A stretch of DNA of 64,000 nucleotides from Shewanella sp. 10N.286.48.A6 (lineage in GTDB: Bacteria > Pseudomonadota > Gammaproteobacteria > Enterobacterales > Shewanellaceae), in contig NZ_MCVI01000002.1 in NCBI RefSeq assembly GCF_002873135.1, forward strand, positions 1 to 64,000, read 5' to 3'. Positions 19,665 to 28,586 of the stretch are shown piece by piece. The notes under the pieces are model-generated. The model was not told the DNA's origin, made no database searches, and saw nothing but the letters and a program-made list of their open reading frames with translations. The first letter of the stretch is position 1; each line of letters begins with the position of its first letter. The position numbers and the translations under genes are program-made.

Positions 19665-20324
19665 ATGAAGCCTGAAACCACAATGTCAAAAACGAATACC
19701 ACAGCAACGGCGACAAATGATACCGCAGCCAACACCTTAGTCTATGATATTCGCGGCAGTCGCTACCTTAATATTACTGGTCGCTGCACCTTAAGATGCC
19801 AGTTTTGCCCCAAACATAATGGCTCAAAACAAGTTCATCAATATGAATTATCTCTTGATAGGCAAGTGAAGCCTGACGATATTATTCCTTTATTAAGCAA
19901 TGCTGCTGACTTTGATGAGTATGTTTTTTGCGGTTATGGCGAGCCAACCTTAAACCTTGAGACCTTATTAGTGGTCGCTACGCAGCTTAAAAAATCAGGT
20001 GCGAAAGTGCGTTTAAATACCGATGGCTTAGCTAACCTTTTCCATCGGCGCAATATATTACCTGAGTTAGCATCTTGTATTGATAGCTTGTCAATATCGC
20101 TCAATGCCGATACTGAAGCCCTGTATATTCAGCATTGTCAGCCCAAATTGAAACACGCATTTGCTGCTGTACTCAGCTTTATCGAAATGGCGCCCACTTT
20201 TATAAGTGATGTACAGGTGTCGGCAATCAATGGCCTTGAAGGGGTTGATATTGCCCGTTGTAAAATATTAGTTGAGCAACGAGGCGCAACCTTTAAATGT
20301 CGTCAACTGGATATTGTTGGCTAA
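19665..20324 (+). CDS. small radical-SAM protein (TatD-linked type)
   Basis: 219 residues. The Cx3Cx2C cluster motif is clear: RCTLRCQFCPKH (about residues 44-55), which binds the 4Fe-4S that cleaves SAM. CGYGEPTL is the usual SAM-contact GxGEP-type motif. The block YLNITGRCTLRC at this position and the total length fit the group often called TatD-family-linked radical SAM proteins, but no tatD gene is in this window. The reaction is unknown. An ATG at 19683 is an alternative start. It is probably a single-gene unit between the pump and the sensor gene. Confidence is high for radical SAM and moderate for the subgroup. Confidence 0.8.
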   Translation: MKPETTMSKTNTTATATNDTAANTLVYDIRGSRYLNITGRCTLRCQFCPKHNGSKQVHQYELSLDRQVKPDDIIPLLSNAADFDEYVFCGYGEPTLNLETLLVVATQLKKSGAKVRLNTDGLANLFHRRNILPELASCIDSLSISLNADTEALYIQHCQPKLKHAFAAVLSFIEMAPTFISDVQVSAINGLEGVDIARCKILVEQRGATFKCRQLDIVG

Positions 20325-20453
20325 CTAAACCAAGAGGCTTCTGGATTAAGCTTTATTATTGGCTCCACTTGCCCTTATGGTAACTTTTACCTTTGAACAA
20401 AAAATTACTGAAAAACTCAGTCTCTAAGGTCAACCTTATGGGGCATTCGTGCT

Positions 20454-20497
20454 AACATTCACTTACCGGGACTGTTAAAAATAAGTAAGTGAATGTT
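20454..20497 (+). promoter_or_regulatory. perfect 13-bp inverted repeat covering the start codon of the sensor gene
   Basis: AACATTCACTTAC (20454-20466) and GTAAGTGAATGTT (20485-20497) are exact complements separated by 18 nt. The ATG start at 20493-20495 and the purine-rich stretch before it lie in the right arm. In the mRNA this would fold into a stem hiding the ribosome site; in DNA it could be an operator. Which one cannot be told from sequence. Confidence 0.6.
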
Positions 20498-22727
20498 TAA
20501 GAGATATACTAATAAAAACGTCTCAAAGTCTGTTTTAATCTCCACCCAAGATATTCAATGGGCGCGACAACATGTATTAGCGCTGTCTAGTCAATTATTG
20601 GTTATGCTGTTAAGTATTGTCATTTTGACTGTGCTACTGCTTAAGTTAGGCGAAAGGCGCCTACAAGAAGATTGGGCAGATAAGCGTTATAGTGAAATAC
20701 AAACAGTAGGCACCCTCGCATCGGATAAAATTAACTTCCTTCAATTTCGCACCCAAGCTTTCGCGAAAGCAGAGCTTGTGAAACAATATTTAGCCAATCC
20801 ATCTGAGGCGCAACGTCATAAGCTAGAAGAAAACTGGGACATATTGCTTAACAATATTCCTGAGTTATTAGGTTTAACCCTGTTTGATCCCCAAGGTAAT
20901 CCACGCATAAGCTCAACAGATGCTTTTAGTAACGTCACTATCCCTGAATTTATTCTAGAAGCTTCCAATACAATGGGAGGCAATGACACCTACTACTCCA
21001 ATATTCAATTTGTGCCAATAAATGGCAAGTTAACCCCTTATGTTTACCAGTTGGCATGGATTGAAAATAACGACCAAAGTATTCGCGGTTACTTAGTGAC
21101 CTACAACTCGGTTTCTGAAATACTCGAATCCATCAAACCGGCATTTTTTAACCATAACTCGCCATTACTGCTTATTGGCTCTAAAGGCGTGCTCTATGCG
21201 GGCGGTAATCAGCAGTTTCCCATGAAAAGACTACCTAATACATTGGGCAGCAGTATTATTCAGTCATACCCAGAATTATGGCAACACATGGCCAACACCC
21301 ATTTTGGTCAATTTCATACTGACAGTGGCACTTTTGTGTTTTTAAAGGTTGAAGTAGCACCTCAAGATGCAGAGGTAAGAGAATACTATCTACTGTCTTA
21401 TATTCGCCATGAGGATATCGCTGCAAAGTTTGATCACTGGCGCTATATGTTAATTTGCTTCTCTTTGATCATTACCGCGTTAGCCTCCAGTTTATTGGTG
21501 TTAAAGCATCGCTTCTATTTAGAAAGCACCGCCAATAGCAATAGTATTAATTTAGCCAGCGTATTATTTAACAGTAATCAAAATTGCTTAATAGTGAATA
21601 CTAGCGGTCGCATCATCAAAGCCAATTTACAAGCAGCTAATACCCTATCAACCAGTATTGAATCACTGTTTGAGCGCAGTTTACAGCGCGTATTGTCATT
21701 AGAAGATGAGCAATATAAACAGCTCACTGAAGCCATGCGTGACAATGTCACTTGGAAGCAGGTGGTCAATTTAAATAATGACAACTGCACTATTTCACTA
21801 TGTTGTCAGCCCAGCTATAAAAATAAACACAGTGAGCAATACTGGCTGGTGACCTTTGAAAACATCACCGAACTTACCCAAGCAAAGCATCAAGCATACC
21901 GTTACCAGTTATTATCTGAGAGCGCTGTAGCCACGGCATTAACGGATTCCAGCGGTCAATTACTCAAATATAACCTTAAATTTAAAAACTTAATGGCCCT
22001 CGCTGCTGACAGCAATGTCAATATCTTAAGCCTGTTAGGTAAAGACATCACCAAACAATGGGCCGATATCAATAGCCGCATCAGCTTGCAAGGGAAATGG
22101 AAGGGCCAAGTAATCGCCAGCAGTGAAACTCCTTTTGCCACTAGCTTAAAAGCCAATATTCGCTCGGAGCATTCTGTCGACGGTGAACACGAGTATTTTA
22201 TCTGTACTTTTGAAAATCTATTGCCGCAAACAGCGCTAAAACAATTACCTAATCAACAAACACCACTGAGTTCAATGGTATTGCAGCTTTCAGAATTAGA
22301 ACTACATTTTAATACCCTAACAGAGTCTAGCCGTGAACAAACCTGCTTATTGATCATGGACATTAACCCTGAGGGGCTCATAAGTCACATCAGTGATATA
22401 GACCATTTAGAGCAACGCCAAAAAGACATTGAAATGCAGTTACTCATCGATTTACCCACAGGCTTTCAAATCGCCCATTGGCGTCTAGGCTCTTTGGTGA
22501 TATTGCTGCCACTAAGTGATTCCGTTCAAGCACACAAATACGCCATGAGCATTATGGATAGATTGGAGCAAAATGAATTAAATGAAGGGATTAATATCGG
22601 TATTTCTGGGTATCTAGAGCAGCAGTCTTTTGAACATTATCTCAGTAATGCAGAGGTAGCATTAAGGCGTGCAAAGCAAACCGGTAACCAAAATATTTGC
22701 CAAGCCTTTACCCGTAAGGCTCGCTAA
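20493..22727 (+). CDS. membrane sensor with PAS-like domains and degenerate GGDEF domain
   Basis: 744 residues. TM1 about 33-52, a periplasmic sensory region about 55-310 (Cache-like: NKINFLQFRTQAFAKAELVKQYL ..., WDILLNNIPELLGLTLFDP), TM2 about 315-333. In the cytoplasm two PAS-like segments follow (about 350-455 and 465-575). The last 150 residues have the GGDEF fold outline: INIGISGYLEQQSFEHYLSNAEVALRRAKQTGNQN matches the end of GGDEF domains, but the signature loop is replaced by HWRLGSLVILLP. It is therefore unlikely to make cyclic-di-GMP and may bind a partner or ligand instead. A hairpin covers its start codon. Confidence 0.75.
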   Translation: MFKRYTNKNVSKSVLISTQDIQWARQHVLALSSQLLVMLLSIVILTVLLLKLGERRLQEDWADKRYSEIQTVGTLASDKINFLQFRTQAFAKAELVKQYLANPSEAQRHKLEENWDILLNNIPELLGLTLFDPQGNPRISSTDAFSNVTIPEFILEASNTMGGNDTYYSNIQFVPINGKLTPYVYQLAWIENNDQSIRGYLVTYNSVSEILESIKPAFFNHNSPLLLIGSKGVLYAGGNQQFPMKRLPNTLGSSIIQSYPELWQHMANTHFGQFHTDSGTFVFLKVEVAPQDAEVREYYLLSYIRHEDIAAKFDHWRYMLICFSLIITALASSLLVLKHRFYLESTANSNSINLASVLFNSNQNCLIVNTSGRIIKANLQAANTLSTSIESLFERSLQRVLSLEDEQYKQLTEAMRDNVTWKQVVNLNNDNCTISLCCQPSYKNKHSEQYWLVTFENITELTQAKHQAYRYQLLSESAVATALTDSSGQLLKYNLKFKNLMALAADSNVNILSLLGKDITKQWADINSRISLQGKWKGQVIASSETPFATSLKANIRSEHSVDGEHEYFICTFENLLPQTALKQLPNQQTPLSSMVLQLSELELHFNTLTESSREQTCLLIMDINPEGLISHISDIDHLEQRQKDIEMQLLIDLPTGFQIAHWRLGSLVILLPLSDSVQAHKYAMSIMDRLEQNELNEGINIGISGYLEQQSFEHYLSNAEVALRRAKQTGNQNICQAFTRKAR

Positions 22728-22783
22728 TCATAGCCAGCCTTATATCATCACTACAGCTAAAGTCTAATTGGCGAATAAGCAAC

Positions 22784-24175
22784 TTATTCGCCAATTTCTA
22801 ACAGCCCACCTGGCAGTTTGCTTTGAGTAATTTCAATGATACTAGAGCGGCTCATAATAACTTTGTAACGGGCATATTCAAGTGGGCCTTTGCCATCTTT
22901 TAGCACTGCAACAAGGTTGACTTGATAGCGCCTTTCTACTGATTCGTTACTGACTTTGCCATCTTGTTCACTATAGATTTTTGCCTTACCACGCTCTAAG
23001 TGACGGGCAAATGGCACCAAGCTAAAGTTTACTTGCTCTTGGATTTTGGAGTAGCCGGCTTCAAATTCTTTGTTGGTCACCTTTGAAGCAATACGGTAAT
23101 GCAGCACCACGGCATCGACTTTATTTTGCCTATGCCGCTGTTTCATTATCTCAGCGACTGCAGCGGGAATATCCTGGGTGCGGATAAAATCCAGCCATAC
23201 GAACTGCTTAGCAATCACGGCTTGGGTGGTGGTATCCCTTAAAATCTGACTCCAGCGTGGACGTCCTCGCTGAATATAACGCCACATCGCAACCCGTACA
23301 TCTTCTTTAAAAATTTCACGAAAACCGTATATCACCGCTAAGGTAACCACCAAACTCATGGTTAAGCCGCTAAACACCCCTTGGGCCTTAATGATCAGTG
23401 CTGATACCACCATCATCACTAACCCCGTAGCTAATCCCGTCACGAACTTTTTCAAGCCTATGCCTAAAGGTTTTAGCTCCTCCTTTAATACCACACCTTG
23501 TTGTATTAAGCGCCTTAATAACAGCATCTTATTTGAAATACGATTAGCATCTTGCTTGGTGCCGGATGAGTTATACTTTCTTTCCTCTTCACGGTAATGA
23601 TGCTCAGCGCGGCATAACGCCACCAGTTGATCTTTAACATCACTATATTCAGCACTACGCGGCCGATAAGCTAAGGTTTTTAACAGTTGTTGTTCACAAA
23701 ACCAGGACAGGTAATTGTCAGCATTATTGAAGTAGGATTTGAGCTTTTCATCGCTGGGCTCGTTACGGCGAAACTTTTTAAGTAACTGAGTGACCGACTC
23801 ACCTAATTCAGTTAATGCGGGATAAAAGTCGTCAGGGTCAGTGATAAGACGCAATTCTTTTGCATCAGTCTCAATGGCTACGGCAAATTGATAGGCAAAT
23901 AAGTTGAGGTATAAACGGAACTCTTCTTTAGTGCGTTTATTAATACTGGCAAAACGGTTTTGTACTAATGGTAGGTGTAACCCTTGAGAGTAATAAGACC
24001 GCCGCCCAAGCATTGCGCTGTGGTAATACTCTTCTTCGTCTAGGGTTTTTTCGCCAACCCCCATTTCTGTGGGTAAGTAAAAATATAAATCAAAGCTGCG
24101 CTGCTGCCCAGCCTCCATTTGATGGCTGAATTTAATCGATAATGATTCTTCTTTCTTTACTTTGACTTTAGCCAC
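22784..24175 (-). CDS. conserved hypothetical membrane protein
   Basis: 463 residues, family not recognised. The N-terminal half is soluble and charged (begins MAKVKVKKEESLSIKFSH), with FDLYFYLPTEMG near residue 28. Two adjacent membrane helices lie at about 244-263 (TGLATGLVMMVVSALIIKAQ) and 268-285 (FSGLTMSLVVTLAVIYGF). The C-terminal half is soluble, with VRVAMWRYIQRGRPRW and a beta-rich end (RRYQVNLVAVLKDG, YKVIMSRSSIIEITQ). The topology suggests both halves face the cytoplasm. No catalytic motif is visible. It is convergent with the degenerate-GGDEF gene, with 56 bp between stops. Confidence 0.65.
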   Translation of the reverse strand: MAKVKVKKEESLSIKFSHQMEAGQQRSFDLYFYLPTEMGVGEKTLDEEEYYHSAMLGRRSYYSQGLHLPLVQNRFASINKRTKEEFRLYLNLFAYQFAVAIETDAKELRLITDPDDFYPALTELGESVTQLLKKFRRNEPSDEKLKSYFNNADNYLSWFCEQQLLKTLAYRPRSAEYSDVKDQLVALCRAEHHYREEERKYNSSGTKQDANRISNKMLLLRRLIQQGVVLKEELKPLGIGLKKFVTGLATGLVMMVVSALIIKAQGVFSGLTMSLVVTLAVIYGFREIFKEDVRVAMWRYIQRGRPRWSQILRDTTTQAVIAKQFVWLDFIRTQDIPAAVAEIMKQRHRQNKVDAVVLHYRIASKVTNKEFEAGYSKIQEQVNFSLVPFARHLERGKAKIYSEQDGKVSNESVERRYQVNLVAVLKDGKGPLEYARYKVIMSRSSIIEITQSKLPGGLLEIGE

Positions 24176-24265
24176 TATGGAAGTATTTTATCTCAGAGTT
24201 TGCCTTGCCTTAACTATAACGAATTTCAGCAGATAAAGGAGGCGTAAATAACTAAAACTATACCA

Positions 24266-24820
24266 TTATTCATGTAAACGGCATGCCCAAAGCATATTGT
24301 AGGGCTTAAATTTCATTAAGATATATTTATTATCAATATCCATTTCTAAGACTTGAACAGCTATATGCAGCTGTGTTTGAGTTTGCAACTGAGCCGCTGT
24401 GGTTTTAAGCTCTTTGGCGAGGTACTTTCTCAAATAGGAATTATTTTGGTTAAACTGAGCATCGGTTAACACTAAATCTAATTTATAGGTCATGTCACCA
24501 ACCTCTAGTTCAGTCAAATCGCCATCGAATGTTGCATATTCATGGTTTTTTGAACCTTTGGCATTGTAATAATTCAACTGAATTTGCTTATTTTTAACTG
24601 TTAATGCTAAAAATAGTGGTCCATGATCAAGCTCGATTGTATGCTCTTTGTCAGCGCTAAATTCATATAAATCACTCTGGCAATCAAAGGCCCATATATC
24701 TCTTGTATCAGCAAACTGCTCTAACATTAACACCGAAATACAAGAGACTACGATGAAACAGACAGTAAAAACAACACGACCAATTCTAGTTAACAAAAAA
24801 TCTGTTACTGCTTTAACCAC
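24266..24820 (-). CDS. FidL/ToxS/VtrC-like partner of the upstream membrane regulator
   Basis: 184 residues with a short cytoplasmic N-terminus, one TM helix (about 15-33, VVFTVCFIVVSCISVLML), and a beta-rich periplasmic domain. The domain begins FDCQSDLYEF (Cys47) and ends MLWACRLHE (Cys180), with DNKYILMKFKPYN before the last Cys. This pattern (Cys near the start, D-N-x-Y-I/L near the end, terminal Cys) fits my recollection of the FidL-like family, partners of ToxR-type regulators. Its start overlaps the end of the regulator gene by 8 bp, so the two are co-translated. Function as a periplasmic sensing partner is inferred from family and layout. Confidence 0.6.
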   Translation of the reverse strand: MVKAVTDFLLTRIGRVVFTVCFIVVSCISVLMLEQFADTRDIWAFDCQSDLYEFSADKEHTIELDHGPLFLALTVKNKQIQLNYYNAKGSKNHEYATFDGDLTELEVGDMTYKLDLVLTDAQFNQNNSYLRKYLAKELKTTAAQLQTQTQLHIAVQVLEMDIDNKYILMKFKPYNMLWACRLHE

Positions 24821-25565
24821 AAATATTTACCTTTTTTAGCCACGCAGGCGTTACAAAGCTATGCTGAGCTTGATCCCTCAAAACCTTGATATTATAAAAA
24901 CGCCAGCGATCGGGTAGGCGTTTTTTCATTACGATGCTGACGGCTTTATTATCTTCAGCCAAAGTGGCGGAAATAGCATCCCAAGGCATGATGGGGCAAT
25001 TTCTTAACTGATTAGAGATACGGTCTGCAATACTGCTTAAATCTAAATCGATTTCACTGGCTTTAGAGGCATATAAATACAGGTTAGAAACATTGCCTTG
25101 TTGAGTTAAAAACTCTCGGCTAGCATCCGGCTTCACCGATTCTTGATTATTAAGGTGTGAATGAACAAAAAATAGTGCGATTAACGTTAGCAAAATAATC
25201 ACAATATACTGACCATAAGAAATCACCTTATTAGGTGAATCAAATAGGCTATTCTTACCAGAAACGACTTTAGTATAAAGAATGACACCTTGATTGGGGA
25301 TTAACTCTATTAGCCTGCTATGAGAAGCGCCTAAATAATCCTGAAACAACACAATTATTTGTTGTAAATCTTCTTCTGAAATTTGCTGCTGATGCTGGCC
25401 ATCAGTGGGGAAAGAGAGGCTTTCGATAGGCACAACTTGTCCGCGATGTTTTGCTAATAAGCTCAACACCCAGAATTCGTTATTATTGAGCTGCCATGTG
25501 GTAGCTTTGGATTGGTTGCTAAGCACTTTTTGCTTATCATCAAACCAACAACACCCAATTTGCAT
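24813..25565 (-). CDS. ToxR/CadC-like transmembrane winged-helix regulator
   Basis: 250 residues. Residues 1-100 form an OmpR-type winged helix (WQLNNNEFWVLSLLAKHRGQVV, then LIELIPNQGVILYT in the place of the usual hairpin wing). One TM helix at about 118-135 follows (YIVIILLTLIALFFVHS) and a periplasmic domain of about 115 residues. That domain has exactly two cysteines, Cys190 and Cys249 next to the C-terminus, the same arrangement as the redox-active pair of ToxR. It would bind DNA while anchored in the membrane and sense a periplasmic signal with its overlapping partner. A DUF481 outer-membrane gene lies upstream on the same strand. Confidence 0.7.
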   Translation of the reverse strand: MQIGCCWFDDKQKVLSNQSKATTWQLNNNEFWVLSLLAKHRGQVVPIESLSFPTDGQHQQQISEEDLQQIIVLFQDYLGASHSRLIELIPNQGVILYTKVVSGKNSLFDSPNKVISYGQYIVIILLTLIALFFVHSHLNNQESVKPDASREFLTQQGNVSNLYLYASKASEIDLDLSSIADRISNQLRNCPIMPWDAISATLAEDNKAVSIVMKKRLPDRWRFYNIKVLRDQAQHSFVTPAWLKKVNICG

Positions 25566-25891
25566 GCCTAGTCCATCTCATATTGCTCTATATATCATTA
25601 GATTATAGCGGAGCAGTAAATAGTTATTTGTGATCCACACAACTGATAGTCAGACAAGATTAAAATTCGTGAACTACGCCGCGAAATTTCGACATAAATC
25701 AACTCCAACGGCCCGCAAAAGCATACAACTGTTAACCAAGTTGCATCAAAATCACACCGAAACCAACACAGATCAACATTAACCGATACTTAGTAACACC
25801 ACCCACCACCCCTAGCGAACATAAAAATCATTTTCAATAGTTGGCGAATTTTTTTTGCGCTAATTTTGTATCAATAAAGCTGTATTATTAA
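25566..25891. other. intergenic region upstream of the ToxR-like gene
   Basis: About 330 bp of AT-rich DNA between the DUF481 terminator and the regulator gene, expected to hold the regulator promoter. I see short inverted repeats such as CAACT...AGTTG near 25728-25753 but no convincing named site or RNA gene. Confidence 0.4.
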
Positions 25892-25920
25892 GCAAAAAAA
25901 AACCGAGCATAGCTCGGTTT
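25892..25920 (-). terminator. DUF481 gene terminator
   Basis: AAACCGAGC, ATA, GCTCGGTTT, with a long T run on the minus strand. Confidence 0.8.
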
Positions 25921-25963
25921 CTGATATGACGATTTTTTTAAGGGCGCTTGCCCCAAAAACTAA

Positions 25964-26704
25964 TTAGAATGCATACAACAAAGTCATATTGGTTTCAGTA
26001 TCAGTACTCTTTTTATCTTCAAGTGGTGCATCGTTATAACGCACAATAACAGCAAACTTCATTGCCAATGCACCAATGATATTAGCCGTTAGCGCAGTTT
26101 CAGAGCGGCCTTCTAAGTTGTCACCGTAATCGGCAACAAACAGTTGGCTAAAAGTTGAGCTATCGGTAATTTTATAGGTAAAGTTCATCATACCATGAGC
26201 AACAACACTGTCCTCAGTGTCATAACCTAATGCCAATGATTGCTCATCATCTAATTGCTTATAGATATAACCTGGACCGATTTCTGCACTCAAAAAAGCT
26301 CTTTCATTATCAATAAACTTGTAACCATAACCCGCTGAAGCAATCATTTTGTAATCAAAGCCAGTAAAAGGATCGGCTTCATAGTTTGCGGTGATATACA
26401 TATAGCTTTTTTCGTCAAACTTATAGTTGCCTTGAGCGCCAGCATAATAACGTTTAGCAGTATTTTCACCTGAATCTTCGTTATATAAACCTTCTAGTAG
26501 GTATGCATTTTCCCAATCCCCTAACTCTTGCTTCAAACCTAAACGCGCTTTAACAGAAGCAGTATCGGTATTACCAGTGGTAAGTGTTGCACCTAATTCA
26601 GCTTCGCCAGCAAAAGTGTCATCACCTTCAACAAAATCTGCACCAGCGTGGGCAGCAAATGGCATTGCCATCGATATCGCAGCAGCAAGAAACAGCTTAT
26701 TCAT
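25964..26704 (-). CDS. DUF481 (YdiY-type) outer-membrane beta-barrel protein
   Basis: About 246 residues from the ATG at 26704, chosen because AAAGGA precedes it and it starts a clear signal peptide (MNKLFLAAAISMAMPFAAHAGA). The rest is alternating beta strands ending with aromatic Phe (MTLLYAF), the usual outer-membrane barrel ending. AELGATLTTGNTDTASVKARLG is the DUF481 opening signature. Relatives have been described as salt-induced outer-membrane proteins; the cargo is unknown. It lies just upstream of the ToxR-like cassette, and porin genes are the classic targets of ToxR, so it is a candidate target. Confidence 0.85.
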   Translation of the reverse strand: MNKLFLAAAISMAMPFAAHAGADFVEGDDTFAGEAELGATLTTGNTDTASVKARLGLKQELGDWENAYLLEGLYNEDSGENTAKRYYAGAQGNYKFDEKSYMYITANYEADPFTGFDYKMIASAGYGYKFIDNERAFLSAEIGPGYIYKQLDDEQSLALGYDTEDSVVAHGMMNFTYKITDSSTFSQLFVADYGDNLEGRSETALTANIIGALAMKFAVIVRYNDAPLEDKKSTDTETNMTLLYAF

Positions 26705-26913
26705 GTCATCAAATCCTTTCATTACAATAATTTCAAATTCACCCCAAAAACTGAACGGCATACTAACACTTTGGTAGCAAAATTGAAAAAACTACTGAAC
26801 TTAAGAACAACTTGACACAAAAAAATTCATCTAAGCAAAACCTGAGTGCTTGCCTTACTGCTTGTAGATCTATCAGTGTTCTTAGCTAAAAACTCCAACA
26901 CAAGATCAGAGTG

Positions 26914-28257
26914 TTAAGCAAGAATTAAGCTCTTTTGACGCCAGCGACCACTGCGCCAACGCCATAACATCAATAATCCCCGAACCCACTCATCAACCGC
27001 TAACGCACACCATATGCCAACCAAGCCTAGATCTAAATAGATCCCAAGAAAGTAAGCACCAGGTACCGCAATACACCACATTGAAACAATACCAATCAAG
27101 AAAGGGAAACGTGCATCACCACTAGCTCTTAAGGCATTTATCACCACTAAATTAAAGGTTCTTCCGGGCTCCATTATCAAGGTTAAGATAAACAATTTCC
27201 CCACCATAGTGAGAATATCTGCATCGTCGGTAAAAAAGGCCACTAAATGCTCACCAAAAGCTGCAGCTAATGCCGCCACTATGGTGGTTACGATTAACCC
27301 TATCTTGAGTGCTTTATACATCTGTGCTTCAGCAGCTTGATATTGTTTTCCTCCTATCATATGGCCAATAATAATCTCATTACCAATGCCTATAGATAAG
27401 CCGAACAATAAGATAAACATACAAATTTGGAAGTACAAAGCTTGTGCAGCAAGGGCTTTATCACCCATTAACCCCACAAAGGCGGTCACCACCATAAATT
27501 GCAGCATCCACGAAATATTTTCTCCCGCTGCAGGTAGCCCAATATGAAAAACCTTATCAAGAAGGTGCTTTTTAGGTTTGATAATTTCAAGCAGTTTCAA
27601 TGGGATTTTAGTGTACTTAACAAATAAGTAAGCCATTAATGTCATACCAACTAAGCGTCCCACAACAGTACTAATAGCCACACCAGCAACGCCCATCTGC
27701 GGCAAACCAAACCAGCCATAAAGTAGCAGTAAGTTACCGCAAAATGTAATCACATTCATCAGTAAAGTGACCCACATAGCTTGTTGGGTAAATCCATGGG
27801 CGCGCATCCCAGCAGCAAGACACATCGCCATGGCTTCAGGTATTAAACATATACCCACAATCTGAAGATATAGTTTGCCATCTGGTATCAATTCAGCAGG
27901 TAAATTCATTAGATGTAGAATTAATCCCGCCCCACTAAATACCCCTAACGCCGCTACCACACCCACTAATAAATTAAACCCTATCGACGAGTAAACCACG
28001 TCTCTAGCAGTCGTCCTATTATTGGCTCCAAGATATTGAGTGATTACCACACTGGCGCCAATACTAACGAAGCTAAATAGCGTAATCGAGAGCTCAAACA
28101 CCATATTGCCCACAGATAGTGCTGCGACCCCTTGATAGGACACTCGGCTAATCATTAATGTATTTAAAGCTGCGGTTAAAAAGTGCAGCGCAAAGTCAAA
28201 AAACAGTGGCCAGGTCAGTGAGAATAAGGATAAAGGGGCGTTGGGTTTAGCGTGCAT
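26914..28257 (-). CDS. MATE-family multidrug exporter
   Basis: 447-residue inner-membrane antiporter of the multidrug and toxic compound extrusion family, with 12 hydrophobic helices in two homologous halves. Family features are FFDFALHFLTAALNTLMISRVS at the start, ALSVGNMVFELSITLFSFVSIGASVVITQYLGA, and the second-half match ALAAQALYFQICMFILLFGLSIGIGNEIIIGHMIG. It exports cationic drugs using Na+ or H+; the substrate cannot be told. Single gene, opposite in no way to its neighbours (fba precedes it on the same strand, separated by a terminator). Confidence 0.9.
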   Translation of the reverse strand: MHAKPNAPLSLFSLTWPLFFDFALHFLTAALNTLMISRVSYQGVAALSVGNMVFELSITLFSFVSIGASVVITQYLGANNRTTARDVVYSSIGFNLLVGVVAALGVFSGAGLILHLMNLPAELIPDGKLYLQIVGICLIPEAMAMCLAAGMRAHGFTQQAMWVTLLMNVITFCGNLLLLYGWFGLPQMGVAGVAISTVVGRLVGMTLMAYLFVKYTKIPLKLLEIIKPKKHLLDKVFHIGLPAAGENISWMLQFMVVTAFVGLMGDKALAAQALYFQICMFILLFGLSIGIGNEIIIGHMIGGKQYQAAEAQMYKALKIGLIVTTIVAALAAAFGEHLVAFFTDDADILTMVGKLFILTLIMEPGRTFNLVVINALRASGDARFPFLIGIVSMWCIAVPGAYFLGIYLDLGLVGIWCALAVDEWVRGLLMLWRWRSGRWRQKSLILA

Positions 28258-28448
28258 AGTAATACTTCAATAATGGGTAAAGGCGGATACAATCATTTGG
28301 TTAGCATAACGAGTGTTCATGACACTTTTGTTTCGTATTTGCGCGAGTTTAAGTCCATTTTTAAGGGCGAGGATGATGCGCTATAAGCCTCACTGACACA
28401 AGCTCTTTTCCATTAAAAATCGATATGCTAGCAATAAAAATCCAATAA
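28258..28448. other. intergenic region between fba terminator and MATE gene
   Basis: About 190 bp expected to hold the MATE promoter. With the fba terminator and 3' region the whole gap is 329 bp. No other element seen. Confidence 0.4.
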
Positions 28449-28477
28449 AAAAGCCCAGCGAAAAACGCTGAGCTTTT
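28449..28477 (-). terminator. fba terminator
   Basis: On the minus strand AAAAGCTCAGCG, TTTTT, CGCTGGGCTTTT with one G-U pair and a T run. It ends the epd-pgk-fba transcript. Confidence 0.75.
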
Positions 28478-28586
28478 AGTACTATTATTAATCAATCAGT
28501 TACCGTAAAAAAACTGTATGAAGTTTCATTTTAGTTTCTTTGATAATTAATCCTTGGTAATTGATCGTTAATAGAAAATAACCAAA

